64,000 nt of DNA from Palsa-504 sp963819785 (GTDB lineage: Bacteria; Actinomycetota; Actinomycetes; Streptosporangiales; Streptosporangiaceae), in the NCBI GenBank assembly GCA_963819785.1, contig CAWFXW010000017.1, positions 62,001 through 126,000 of the forward strand. Reading direction: 5' to 3'. Shown one piece after another: positions 46,489 through 54,721 of the stretch (position 1 is the first letter of the stretch; every line of letters begins with the position of its first letter). The position numbers and the translations under genes were made by a program. A model generated the notes under the pieces. That model worked only from the letters and a program-made list of their open reading frames with translations, was not told the origin of the DNA and did no database searches.

Positions 46489-47151
46489 TCAGGCGGCGAT
46501 CGCGCCCGGGATCGCGGCGCCGAGCGCCCGGCCGTGACGGCACGCCTGCTCTTCGGCGTCCTGGCGCAGCTGACGGGCGAGATCCTTGAACTGGTCCGGC
46601 GCGGGATTGATGCCCACCAGCGTGAACTCGGCCTCGACCACCTTCAGGTCAAGGCGCCAGACGTCGGCCAGGATGCGGCGCATCCATCCGGTCGCGTGGT
46701 CCCAGCCCTCGCGGGGGGCGCCGGGCCGGTAGTTGCCGCCGCGCACGGTCACCAGCACGGCGGGCTTGCCGGCCAGGATGGGCGGGGCGCCCGCGGCCAT
46801 CCGCGGGTCCGTGACGACCATGTCGACCCACGTCTTGAAGTGCTGCGAGACGCCGAAGTTGTACAGCGGGGCGGTGAACAGCAGCGCATCGGCGGCGGCG
46901 AGTTCGTCGGTCAGGGTCGCGGCCAGCGCCAGCGCGGCCCGCTGCTCGTCCGTGCGTGACTCCTCCGGCGTGCGCCCGGCGAAGACGGCAGTCGCCCAGG
47001 CGGTCGCCGGGATCGGGTCGACCCCGACGTGACGGCGGACGACGGGCTCGCCGGGGCGGGCGTTCCGCCACTCCTGCTCAACGATGTCGGCGATGGCGCG
47101 GCTGTGCGAGCCCTCGACGCGGATGCTGGCATCGAGCCGGTACAGGGACAT
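46489..47151 (-). CDS. FMN-dependent NADH-azoreductase / NAD(P)H quinone reductase (flavodoxin fold)
   Basis: About 220 residues from ATG 47151 (GGGGGAG seven bases upstream). The flavodoxin-like fold is shown by SLYRLDASIRVEGSHSRAIAD, the FMN-binding FTAPLYNFGVSQHFKTWVD block and VTVRGGNYRPGAP. Azoreductases reduce quinones and azo dyes using NADH. Two ACTTGA-N4-TCAAGT sites are in its promoter region, and it is divergent from the pirin gene, which has a third. Likely part of a MarR-controlled electrophile/quinone response. Confidence 0.88.
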   Translation of the reverse strand: MSLYRLDASIRVEGSHSRAIADIVEQEWRNARPGEPVVRRHVGVDPIPATAWATAVFAGRTPEESRTDEQRAALALAATLTDELAAADALLFTAPLYNFGVSQHFKTWVDMVVTDPRMAAGAPPILAGKPAVLVTVRGGNYRPGAPREGWDHATGWMRRILADVWRLDLKVVEAEFTLVGINPAPDQFKDLARQLRQDAEEQACRHGRALGAAIPGAIAA

Positions 47152-47182
47152 GTCCGGTTCTCCCCCTACTTGACTTGACCTG

Positions 47183-47231
47183 ACTTGACGGTTCAAGTGA
47201 ACGCTAGATCAATTTACATGACTGGTCAAGT
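47183..47231. promoter_or_regulatory. MarR-type operators upstream of the azoreductase gene
   Basis: ACTTGA-CGGT-TCAAGT at 47183-47198 (perfect half-sites) and ACATGA-CTGG-TCAAGT at 47216-47231 (one mismatch), centres 33 bases apart. Extra ACTTGAC half-sites run through 47168-47180. Confidence 0.7.
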
Positions 47232-47335
47232 CTTAGCCGCGTACGTAGAACGGCCGTTCACGCAGCCGAAAGTAGCTCTCACCTGTTCCAGCGGTGGCGA
47301 CCTTGACAAAACTGTACTCAGACCCCCATGATTTA

Positions 47336-47351
47336 ACTTGAAAGGTCAAGT
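47336..47351. promoter_or_regulatory. MarR-type operator upstream of the pirin gene
   Basis: ACTTGA-AAGG-TCAAGT, perfect half-sites, 21 bases before the GTG at 47372, so bound protein would block initiation. Confidence 0.7.
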
Positions 47352-47371
47352 GAAATAAGAATGAGGCCGAC

Positions 47372-48151
47372 GTGAGCACCGCTTCTCTCCTGCGTCCGGG
47401 CGTGAGCATTCGGCGCGGCGCGGACCGCCATCAGACCCGGATCGGGTGGCTGCACGGACGCCACTCGTTCGACACCGGGATCGACCCGCTGGGCGCCGAT
47501 ACGCACCATGGCGTGCTCGTCGTCAGCAACCACGACACCATCGCGCCCCGGTCTGGGTTCGAGACCCACCCGCACCGCAATATGGAGATCGTCACGTGGG
47601 TGCTGAACGGCTCCCTGGTTCATCAGGATTCAGCAGGCCACACCGGCGTCATCTATCCCAATCTGGCGCAGCGCATGACCGCCGGGACTGGCATCCGGCA
47701 CTCGGAGAAGAACGACCGGCCGGCGGTGAATCCGGACGCCGACCAGCCGCTGGACCTGATCCAGATGTGGGTCGTCCCGGACGAGCCCGAGGTGGTACCC
47801 GGATACGAGCAACTGGAGCTGGATCCGGCCGACCTCCAGGGCCGGCTGGCGGTGGTGGCGTCCGGGATGACGCGGCACCGGGACCAGGCCGCGATCCGGA
47901 TCCGTAACCGGTACGCTGCCCTGCACGTCGCGCGGCTCGGCCCCGGCCAGAGCGTCGCCGTCCCGGATGCGCCGTTCGCGCACGTCTACGTGACCCGCGG
48001 GCGGCTGCACCTCGAAGCTGAAGGCTTGCTCGAGGGGGGAGACGCCGCACGCCTTACCGCCGCCGGAGAGCGCCGCCTCGATGCGGCCGAAGCCAGCGAG
48101 GTCCTGATCTGGGAGATGCACGCCTCCCTGCGTCCGGCAGCATCCAGTTAA
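47372..48151 (+). CDS. pirin-family protein
   Basis: 259 residues, GTG start. Cupin fold with metal-binding THHG and the FETHPHRNMEIVTWV block, QRMTAGTGIRHSE and LDLIQMWV. Pirins bind iron or another metal; some act as quercetinases or as co-regulators. The operator at 47336-47351 and the co-oriented aldo/keto reductase 17 bases downstream suggest a two-gene operon in the MarR regulon. Confidence 0.9.
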   Translation: MSTASLLRPGVSIRRGADRHQTRIGWLHGRHSFDTGIDPLGADTHHGVLVVSNHDTIAPRSGFETHPHRNMEIVTWVLNGSLVHQDSAGHTGVIYPNLAQRMTAGTGIRHSEKNDRPAVNPDADQPLDLIQMWVVPDEPEVVPGYEQLELDPADLQGRLAVVASGMTRHRDQAAIRIRNRYAALHVARLGPGQSVAVPDAPFAHVYVTRGRLHLEAEGLLEGGDAARLTAAGERRLDAAEASEVLIWEMHASLRPAASS

Positions 48152-48167
48152 CGTCGCGGAGAACACC

Positions 48168-49058
48168 ATGTCACTGTCTCGCACCGCCGGCCCCGGTCAG
48201 CCGACCCGGCCGATGTCGGTCTTCCCGCTCGGCCCGCGGCTGGTCAGACGATCCGGGTACGGCGCGATGCACCTGGCCGGCCCATGGGCCGTCAACGCGC
48301 CGCCCGACCGGGCCTCGGCGATCGGTGTGCTCCGGGCCGCGGTCACCGCCGGAATCGATCACCTCGACACGGCCCAGTACTACGGCCCGGACCTGGTCAA
48401 CGACCTGATCCGCGAGGCCCTCTACCCCTATCCGGCGGAGCTGGCGATCGTCAGCAAGGTGGGCGTCTTCCGGGACACCGGGCAGGATGCGCGCCAGCTG
48501 CGCCAGGGCATCGAGGAGAACCTGCGCAGCCTGCGGGTCGGCCAGCTCGCCGCGGTCAACCTCCGGCTGCCTAGCCCCGGTCCCGTCGACGCGCGTTTCG
48601 ATGATCAGCTGGCCGCCATGGTCCGGGCCCGCGACGAGGGTCTCATGGCCGGCGTCGGCCTGAGCAACATCAGCCTCGAGCAGCTCCGGCACGCCGCCGA
48701 CCGCACCGAGATCGCCTGCGTGCAGAACCTGTTCCACCTGGCCGACCGCGGCTCGGCCGCGGTCCTGGAAGAATGCATCCGCCGTGGCATCGCCTTCGTG
48801 CCGTTCTGCCCGCTCGGCCTGCCACGCGGCGCGGCCAACCCGGTGCGCAACAGCCCGGTGGTCATCCGGACGGCCGCCCGCCTGGGCGCCACTCCGCCGC
48901 AGGTCGCGCTGCAGTGGCTGCTGCAGCTGGCCCCCAACGTGCTGCTGATCCCCGGCACCGGGTCCGCTGGTCACCTGATGGAAAACCTCGCCGCCGAGCA
49001 TGTGGCGCTAGACGACCAGGCCCGGCGCGAACTGGCCAGGGTTGGTACAACCCGGTGA
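48168..49058 (+). CDS. aldo/keto reductase
   Basis: 296 residues. RRSGYGAMHLAGPW at the N-terminus, GIDHLDTAQYYGPD (catalytic Asp and Tyr), VSKVGVF (catalytic Lys), GVGLSNISLEQL, and LLIPGTGSAGHLMENL near the end fit the AKR superfamily with NADPH binding in the last segment. ATG 48168, 17 bases after the pirin gene. Probably reduces aldehydes or quinones as part of the same detoxification operon. Confidence 0.9.
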   Translation: MSLSRTAGPGQPTRPMSVFPLGPRLVRRSGYGAMHLAGPWAVNAPPDRASAIGVLRAAVTAGIDHLDTAQYYGPDLVNDLIREALYPYPAELAIVSKVGVFRDTGQDARQLRQGIEENLRSLRVGQLAAVNLRLPSPGPVDARFDDQLAAMVRARDEGLMAGVGLSNISLEQLRHAADRTEIACVQNLFHLADRGSAAVLEECIRRGIAFVPFCPLGLPRGAANPVRNSPVVIRTAARLGATPPQVALQWLLQLAPNVLLIPGTGSAGHLMENLAAEHVALDDQARRELARVGTTR

Positions 49059-49086
49059 CCGAGCCCAGCTGAGCCGCATCCGCCGG

Positions 49087-49629
49087 CTAAGTGGATAGCC
49101 CAGATACGCCATGGGTGATTCCGGGGATGCCGATGCGCGACATGATGCGGTCGGCGGCCAGGCCAAGGCGCCGCAGTTGCTCGGGCGACAGGACGTCGAT
49201 GACGAGCGACCGCACATGGGCCACGTGCCCCGGCGCCGCCTCGGCGAGGACCCGGAAGCCCTCGCCGGTCAGGACGGCATTGGTGAACCGCCCGTCCGCC
49301 GGGTCGGGCTCACGGCGCACCAGGCCTCGCTCCTCGAGCCGCTTGACCAGGTGCGACAGTCGCGACAACGACGCGTTGGTGACCTCGGCCAGCACGCTCA
49401 TCCGCATCTTCCGCTCCGGGCTACCGGACAGCATGGCCAGCACCTGGTACTCGACCAGCCCCAGGTTCGAATCGCGCTGCAGCTGCTGATCCATTGACCA
49501 GGGAAGCCAGGTCATCAACCGCACTACGGACAGCCAGGAGTCCACTTCCGCGGCGGTCAGCCACTGCACCGGCGGCTCGTCAGCGCCGCGCGGGGCTCCT
49601 TCGGTCACCGGATCCGAATACTGGCTCAT
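49087..49629 (-). CDS. MarR-family transcriptional regulator A
   Basis: 180 residues with a winged-helix MarR domain: LGLVEYQVLAMLSGSPERKM, VLAEVTNASLSRLSHLVKRL (recognition helix) and GLVRREPDPADGRFTNAVLT (wing). It is 47 bases downstream of regulator B, same strand. The N-terminal coding region (49483-49577) is almost identical in DNA to that of regulator B, while the rest differs more. Likely binds the ACTTGA-N4-TCAAGT sites, alone or as a heterodimer with B. Confidence 0.9.
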   Translation of the reverse strand: MSQYSDPVTEGAPRGADEPPVQWLTAAEVDSWLSVVRLMTWLPWSMDQQLQRDSNLGLVEYQVLAMLSGSPERKMRMSVLAEVTNASLSRLSHLVKRLEERGLVRREPDPADGRFTNAVLTGEGFRVLAEAAPGHVAHVRSLVIDVLSPEQLRRLGLAADRIMSRIGIPGITHGVSGLST

Positions 49630-49676
49630 TGTTGCGGCCTTTCACCCAGACCCGCGGCGCGACGGGGGTCGCGTGG

Positions 49677-50174
49677 CTAGTTGATTGCGGAGGTGTCGAT
49701 GTGCGACATGATGCGGTCTGCGGCCAGGCCGAGGCGCCGCAGCTGTTCGGGCGACAAAACGTCGATGACGAGCGATCGCACGTGGGCGACGTGCCCGGGC
49801 GCCGCTTCGGCCAGGGTCCGGAAGCCCTCGTCGGTCAGGATGGCGTTGGTGAACCGCCCGTCCAGGGGGTCGGGCTCGCGACGGACCAGGCCGCGCTCCT
49901 CGAGCCGCTTGACCAGATGCGAAAGCCGGGACAGCGAGGAGTTGGCCAGGTCGGCCAGCAGGCTCATCCGCAGGGTGCGCTGCGGAGAATTGGACAGCCT
50001 CGCCATGACCTGGTACTCCACCATGGCCAGGTTCGAGTCGCGCCGCAGCTGCTGATCGATTGACCAGGGAAGCCAGGTCATCAACCGCACTACGGACAGC
50101 CAGGAGTCCACTTCCGCGGCGGTCAGCCACTTCACCGGCGGATTCTCGGCACCCTGGCGGGCTCCTTCGGACAT
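49677..50174 (-). CDS. MarR-family transcriptional regulator B
   Basis: 165 residues from ATG 50174 (SEGARQGAENPPVKWL). LAMVEYQVMARLSNSPQRTL, LLADLANSSLSRLSHLVKRL and GLVRREPDPLDGRFTNAILT form the winged helix. I place the start here because regulator A begins likewise. A near-perfect operator is 19 bases upstream (50193-50208), so the two-gene MarR operon is probably autoregulated. Confidence 0.9.
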   Translation of the reverse strand: MSEGARQGAENPPVKWLTAAEVDSWLSVVRLMTWLPWSIDQQLRRDSNLAMVEYQVMARLSNSPQRTLRMSLLADLANSSLSRLSHLVKRLEERGLVRREPDPLDGRFTNAILTDEGFRTLAEAAPGHVAHVRSLVIDVLSPEQLRRLGLAADRIMSHIDTSAIN

Positions 50175-50192
50175 AGACCAAAGATACCGATC

Positions 50193-50208
50193 ACTCGATG
50201 ATTCAAGT
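50193..50208. promoter_or_regulatory. MarR-type operator upstream of the MarR pair
   Basis: ACTCGA-TGAT-TCAAGT, one mismatch in the left half-site, 19 bases before the regulator B start. Confidence 0.55.
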
Positions 50209-50268
50209 GGTAATGCTGCTCCGGAGCGGCGTGTGCCTGCGCCGGAGCACTGTCCGCGGTCCTCAAGG

Positions 50269-51721
50269 TCAGCCCTGGAACGGCGGAATGGCGTGCACGA
50301 CGGTCTTGGCTTCCTGAAACTCCGTGATGGCCAGCGGGCCGCGCAGGCGGCCAATGCCGCTTTGCCGGTAACCGCCTTCCGCAAAACCGTCGTTGATCGC
50401 CGCCCACGTGTTCGTCCAGATGGTGCCCGCGTGGATCTCGCGGCTGACCCGGCGGCTGACGTTGATGCTGCTGGTGAAGATCCCGGCCGCGAGGCCGTAC
50501 TCGGTGGCGTTGGCGCGGGCGATGGCGTCGGTCTCGGTGCCGAAGACTTCGAAGGTCGCGACCGGGCCGAAGACTTCCTTCTGGACGATCTCGGTGCTGA
50601 CGTCCTCGACCTCGGGCAGGGCGGGCCGGTAGAACGCACCAGCGGCCAGGCTGCCCTCGGTCACCGGGCCGCCGCGCACGATGGGCTTGGCGTAGGCTAG
50701 CGCGGCCTGGACCATGCGGTCGACTCGGTCGACGTCGGCCTGGTCGATGAGCGGGCCCATGTCCGTCTCCGGGTCCATCCCGTCGCCGACGCGCACATTC
50801 TCGAGCAGGCTGGCCAGGCAGGTGCGGACCTGGTCCGCTACCCCGCGCTGGACCAGGATCCGCGAGCCGGTCATGCAGAACTCTCCGGCGAAGGTCGTGA
50901 TCCCCGCCGCGAGCAGCGGGACGGTGACCTCGAGGTCAGCGTCGTCGAACACGATCATCGGCGTCTTGCCGCCCAGCTCGAGGTTCATCCGCTTGAGGGT
51001 GGCGGCGCCGCCCGCCGCGACCAGCCGCCCCACCGTCGTGCTGCCGGTATAGCTGATCACCTGGACATCGGGTGAGGCGACCAGGTGAGGAGCACCCGTG
51101 TTGCCGGATTCGGTGAAGATGTTGACCACTCCGCGGGGCAGCGACGTGACCTCGGCGATGATCTGCGAGACCAGATTGGCCACCAGTGCGGTCTGCCCGG
51201 GCATCTTGACCGCCACGGTGTTCCCCGCGGACAGGGCCGGCGCCAGGGACCGGATCAGCAGGGCGACGGGGGAGTTCCACGGCACGATGATCCCGGCCAC
51301 GCCGGCCGGCTCGGCGTAGGTGCTGTACCACTGCCCCGGCGCGACCTCGGCCGAGATACCGGTGTCGGTCAGGGCCATGGCCGCGTTGTGCCGCAGTGTA
51401 GGTCCGGGGGAGGTCCCCTCGAACAAGCCTTCGGCGATCTTCTTGCCGTTCTCCTTCGTCACCAGCGTGCCGAGTTCGGAGGCGCGGGCGTCGAACCGGT
51501 CGGCCATCTCGCTCAGCGACCCGGTGCCGCAGACTGCGGTCCCGGGACCACGGCGAGGTGTCGAACGCGCGGCGGGCGGCCGCGACGGCCGCGCGGGCCT
51601 CAGCCTCCCCGCCGTCGGCCCACCGGCCCAGCACCGCTCCGGTGGCGGGGTTGACCGACTCCAAGACGGTGCCGGACCCAGTCCATTCGCCGTCGATCCA
51701 GTGCTTGGCGATCTCGCTCAT
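50269..51721 (-). pseudogene. aldehyde dehydrogenase, one frameshift near the N-terminus
   Basis: About 484 residues. N-terminus SEIAKHWIDGEWTGSGTVLE, from ATG 51721; the frame breaks near 51530 (after SLRHRV) and resumes with MADRFDARASELGTLVTKENGKK. Further motifs: PAGVAGIIVPWNSPVALL, the Glu in LELGGKTP, the Cys in FAGEFCMTGSR (where most have GQxC), and EVFGPVATFEVF. The enzyme oxidises aldehydes with NAD(P)+. Two operators lie upstream at 51755-51799, so it is a member of the MarR regulon. As written, the protein could start only at ATG 51507, losing the first 70 residues. Confidence 0.85.
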
Positions 51722-51754
51722 GTGCGGGCTCCCTTGGTCAAGCGGTCAGCATTG

Positions 51755-51799
51755 ACTTGATGTTTCAAGTCATAACGGCCATCGCTTGAACTGTCAAGT
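51755..51799. promoter_or_regulatory. two MarR-type operators upstream of the aldehyde dehydrogenase gene
   Basis: ACTTGA-TGTT-TCAAGT at 51755-51770 and GCTTGA-ACTG-TCAAGT at 51784-51799, 29 bases apart. Confidence 0.7.
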
Positions 51800-51879
51800 C
51801 ATGCCGCCGTGACGGCCGGCCGGCGGTGACTCAGCGAGCGCATTTGGGGCTTGTGGCGCAACCCCCAATAGACGAGGCC

Positions 51880-52139
51880 TGTGGTCCACAGGCCCCGCGC
51901 AAGCGGCGGAAGTCTCCGCACGCACCGGGGTACCGGTCCGCATCCACGTCATCGGGGGCCGGGAAGCCGTGACCGACCCCTGCGGCGAGTGGGCGGCACT
52001 GCGGGAAGTGGAGACCACCGGCTGTGTCCTGGTGCGGCCGGACCGGCATGTGGCGTGGCGGTCCGCGCGCTACACCCCGGACAGCGCGCGGCAGCTCCCC
52101 GCCGTACTCGAGCAGGCGCTCGGGCTGACCGGCCGCTAA
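51880..52139 (+). pseudogene. C-terminal fragment of an FAD-dependent aromatic monooxygenase
   Basis: A plus-strand frame ending TAA at 52137-52139 reads VPVRIHVIGGREAVTDPCGE, then TTGCVLVRPDRHVAWRS and LEQALG. This GCVLVRPDxxVAWR pattern is the thioredoxin-like C-terminal domain of PheA/TfdB/MhpA-type hydroxylases. No start and no FAD-binding domain are present in the preceding bases, so it is a remnant. It sits in a region between operators for the aldehyde dehydrogenase and the reductase. Confidence 0.6.
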
Positions 52140-52285
52140 CCACTGATGCTGAGCAGGCCGGGCGTCGCGATCGTGGGGCAGGCCCCGCCGGGTTGGTGGT
52201 TGCCCACCTGTTGCAGCGCGAGGCCATGGTCTCCCGCGAGCGCGCAGTCCTCGGCACTACAGCCATGACGCCGCTCCCCGACTTG

Positions 52286-52310
52286 AATGTGCAACTAATA
52301 GTTGCACATT
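52286..52310. promoter_or_regulatory. perfect 25-bp palindrome
   Basis: Arms AATGTGCAACTA (52286-52297) and TAGTTGCACATT (52299-52310) with one central base. An ACTTGA half-site overlaps its left end (52281-52286). Different from the MarR sites nearby; a second regulator probably binds it, and acts on the gene at 52435. Confidence 0.6.
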
Positions 52311-52344
52311 CGGTCCGGATTCCAGCGCTGGATTCCTATTCATC

Positions 52345-52395
52345 ACTTGACAGTTCAAGTCAATGCCGACTAGGGTCGGACTTGATCGTTCAAGT
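52345..52395. promoter_or_regulatory. two MarR-type operators upstream of the F420/NADP reductase gene
   Basis: ACTTGA-CAGT-TCAAGT at 52345-52360 and ACTTGA-TCGT-TCAAGT at 52380-52395, both exact, 35 bases apart; the second is followed by another TCAAGT. Confidence 0.75.
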
Positions 52396-52434
52396 CAAGT
52401 AGACGCTAGGACACGTCATGGAGGATGGATCACG

Positions 52435-53088
52435 ATGACTATCTCCGATCGCACGGTGGCCATCATCGGTAGCGGCAACATCGGCGGCACGCTTGCGGCG
52501 GACTTCGCGGCGGGCGGCCAGGACTTCCTGCTGGCCGGCCGTGACCTGGAGGCCGTGCGCAAGATCGCGGCCGATCTCGGCGAGCACGCCGTGGCGGTGA
52601 CCGTCGATGAGGCGGTCGAGCGCGCCGGCGTGCTGGTGCTGGCCGTCTGGCTCGATGCCTTCGAGCAGATCATCGCCGAGTACGGCGAGCGGCTGGCGGG
52701 CAAGGTGATCATCGACCCGAGCAACCCGGTCGGACCGGACGGCGCGGGCGGCTACCGCAAGGTGATCCCCGAGCAGGAGTCCTCGGGTCAGATCCTGGCC
52801 GGCCTGCTGCCGGCCGGGGCCCGGCTGGTCAAGGCGTTCGGCACGCTGTCGGCCCCCACGCTGGCCGCGGCCGCCCGCCGCGAACCCGATCGCGCGGTGC
52901 TGTTCTACGCCGCCGACGACGAGGCCGCGGGTGACCTGGCCGCAGACCTGATCCGCACGGCCGGCTACGAGCCGGTCCGGGTCGGCGGCCTAGACCAGTC
53001 CATCCGCATCGAGATGTACGGCGACCTGCACGAATACGGCGCCCTCGGCCGCGTCGTGACCAGGGCCGAAGCGCTGCAGGCCATCTGA
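52435..53088 (+). CDS. NADPH-dependent F420 reductase-family oxidoreductase
   Basis: 217 residues. IIGSGNIGGTLAADFAAGG is the NADP-binding Rossmann motif; VLVLAVWLDAFEQII, GKVIIDPSNPVGPDG and LVKAFGTLSAP match the F420-dependent NADP reductase / pyrroline reductase-like family. ATG 52435 (GGAGGATCACG upstream). Two MarR-type operators and a 25-bp palindrome lie in front. It probably supplies reducing power in the same stress response; F420 use is not proven. Confidence 0.88.
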   Translation: MTISDRTVAIIGSGNIGGTLAADFAAGGQDFLLAGRDLEAVRKIAADLGEHAVAVTVDEAVERAGVLVLAVWLDAFEQIIAEYGERLAGKVIIDPSNPVGPDGAGGYRKVIPEQESSGQILAGLLPAGARLVKAFGTLSAPTLAAAARREPDRAVLFYAADDEAAGDLAADLIRTAGYEPVRVGGLDQSIRIEMYGDLHEYGALGRVVTRAEALQAI

Positions 53089-53110
53089 TCTGGCTGGGCG
53101 GGGCAGGCGT

Positions 53111-53221
53111 ATGACTCAGATCGTCATTGACGTCCCGGCCGGGCAATGGCCGGGCGTCACGGCGGCGCTCGCGCGGCGCGCCGCCCACTGGCTGGGCTCG
53201 GCGGTGCTGCAGCACGAGTAG
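53111..53221 (+). pseudogene. 36-residue ORF ending in a PucR-like C-terminus
   Basis: ATG 53111 starts TQIVIDVPAGQWPGVTAAL, then RRAAHWLGSAVLQHE. The latter resembles the last residues of the PucR protein at 56864 (LRASHWLGSSVLQP). A ribosome site is not evident. It may be another gene collapsed to its ends; recognised by about 14 residues only. Confidence 0.3.
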
Positions 53222-53237
53222 GCCGGGCCGCTGGTCG

Positions 53238-54158
53238 TCACAGATGCTCGGTGGAGACGTGATCGGCCACGGCCTTCCGTAGATCCTGGACCTCGGCCAG
53301 CATCCAGGACTGGTAGTCGTATCCGGGGACGGGCATCGTCTCGTAGACCCCCACCACCGGGATGCCGCTGGCCCGGGCCAGCGCGATGAACGATTCGGTC
53401 AGGGTGTCGGTGACCTGCTGGTTGTAAAGGAACACCCTGACCTTGTGCTGAGTGAACAGGCTCCGCTCGACCGCGACGTCCTGCGCCGAGGGGTCGGTGC
53501 CGTTCATGATGCTGGCCTGGAAGGACCAGGGCGTCAGGTTGTCCGCGCCGGCCGCCTGGAGCAGGTAGTCCGCCACCGGCTCGGTGGTGGCCACCGGCGT
53601 GCCCGGGTACGCGGCCTTGAACGCGGCGATGGCACGGTCCCACGTGGTTAGCGATTCGATGAACCGTGCCGTATTGGCCTTGAAGTACGAGGCGTGGGCC
53701 GGCTGGATGGCGGCCAGGTCCGCCGCGACCGCACTGGCCACGGCGGACATCGTGCCTGGCTTGTACCACAGGTGGGGGTTCGGCGTGCTGCCGGAAAGCC
53801 CGAGCAGGTCCTGGACCACGATGACCTTACGGGCGGAGTTCGGGGCGGCCTTCTCGATCGTGGTCATGAACTCGTCGTAGCCGACGCCGTTCTGCACCAT
53901 GAGCTGGGCCTCGTTCACCGTCCGGGCCACGGACGGGCTGGCCTCGAAGGTGTGCGGGTCGGTATTCGGGTTACTCATGATCGCGCTGGCCTGGACGTAC
54001 TTCCCGCCGACCTGGCTGATCACGTTGGCGTACTCGTTCTCCGCGCCCACCGCCACGATCACCCCGGCCGGGGCGTGGGTCGCGCCGGACGCCGAGGAGC
54101 AGGCGCTCGCCAGAGCCACCACGCTCAGGGACAACACCGCCGTCAGGACGCGCCGCAT
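53238..54158 (-). CDS. zinc/manganese ABC transporter substrate-binding lipoprotein (ZnuA/TroA family)
   Basis: 306 residues with a lipoprotein signal peptide, cleavage before Cys20 in ALASACSS. TroA/ZnuA features: AENEYANVISQVGG, NPNTDPHTFEASP (His ligand), NPHLWYKPG (His), and GTDPSAQDV. The protein binds a divalent metal outside the membrane and hands it to an ABC permease. A Zur-type box is 38 bases upstream (54196-54214), so zinc-repressed expression is expected. The permease and ATPase genes are not next to it in this window; it may be an orphan, or the rest is elsewhere. Confidence 0.88.
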   Translation of the reverse strand: MRRVLTAVLSLSVVALASACSSASGATHAPAGVIVAVGAENEYANVISQVGGKYVQASAIMSNPNTDPHTFEASPSVARTVNEAQLMVQNGVGYDEFMTTIEKAAPNSARKVIVVQDLLGLSGSTPNPHLWYKPGTMSAVASAVAADLAAIQPAHASYFKANTARFIESLTTWDRAIAAFKAAYPGTPVATTEPVADYLLQAAGADNLTPWSFQASIMNGTDPSAQDVAVERSLFTQHKVRVFLYNQQVTDTLTESFIALARASGIPVVGVYETMPVPGYDYQSWMLAEVQDLRKAVADHVSTEHL

Positions 54159-54195
54159 GACCAGTACTCCTCTGCCTCGGGGGATGGTGCTTAGC

Positions 54196-54214
54196 GAGAA
54201 TGATAACGATTCTC
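54196..54214. promoter_or_regulatory. Zur box
   Basis: GAGAATGATAACGATTCTC, an inverted repeat with GAGAATNNT and ANNATTCTC arms, matching the AATGATAAC-type core of actinobacterial Zur boxes. Located between the ZnuA-like gene and the SCO5389-like gene, nearer the first. Confidence 0.7.
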
Positions 54215-54294
54215 AGTTTCATCCGCAACGGGCCGGCGAACCGGGTTAGGCTGCCCGACGTATCCAGCCGACTACGCAACGAAAGGCATCAGCC

Positions 54295-54681
54295 ATGTCC
54301 CTGACTGTTCCATCCGACCTGCTCGACCAGGCCCGCCAGGGCGACGTCGACGACGCCGCGTTCACCGCCTGCATCCGGACCTCACTGCCCTACGCCTGGC
54401 AGCTCATCCGCGACCTGGCCGGACAGCTCCACGCCACCGGCGCCGAGGCCGCCGACAACCAGGTACCGCCGCCGGACGAGGCGGCCCGCGGCCAGCTGCT
54501 GCGGATGATGGCCAGCGACGCCATGCGCGGCGCCGCGGAACGGCACTTCGGGGTCCGGCTCGCCTTCCAGAACTGCCACCGCGCCGCCGTGTTCCGCCCG
54601 GACGCCACCCAGGCTCTGGCCGAGTTCACCACGGCCCGCGCCCAGCTGCTCAACCAGAGCCCCGAACTCACCAACTGCTAA
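54295..54681 (+). CDS. SCO5389-like conserved protein
   Basis: 128 residues. SLTVPSDLLDQARQGDVDD, RTSLPYAWQLI, ADNQVPPPDEAARGQLLR, RHFGVRLAFQNCHRAAVF and the ending LLNQSPEL(T/R)(N/D)C are very well kept in the actinobacterial SCO5389-like group. Function is unknown. ATG 54295 with GAAAGG upstream. The close link to the Zur box may be accidental, since the box is nearer to the divergent ZnuA-like gene. Confidence 0.85.
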   Translation: MSLTVPSDLLDQARQGDVDDAAFTACIRTSLPYAWQLIRDLAGQLHATGAEAADNQVPPPDEAARGQLLRMMASDAMRGAAERHFGVRLAFQNCHRAAVFRPDATQALAEFTTARAQLLNQSPELTNC

Positions 54682-54721
54682 CGGCCGGACGCCGCGGCGG
54701 GCGTGCGGCGAGGGGGGGCGA

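Noticed and set aside
43682..46543. 953-codon open frame on the minus strand across phaZ and phaC
   Set aside because: Only its last 285 codons (PhaZ) are real; the rest is the phaC region read out of frame. PhaC itself is intact in another frame.
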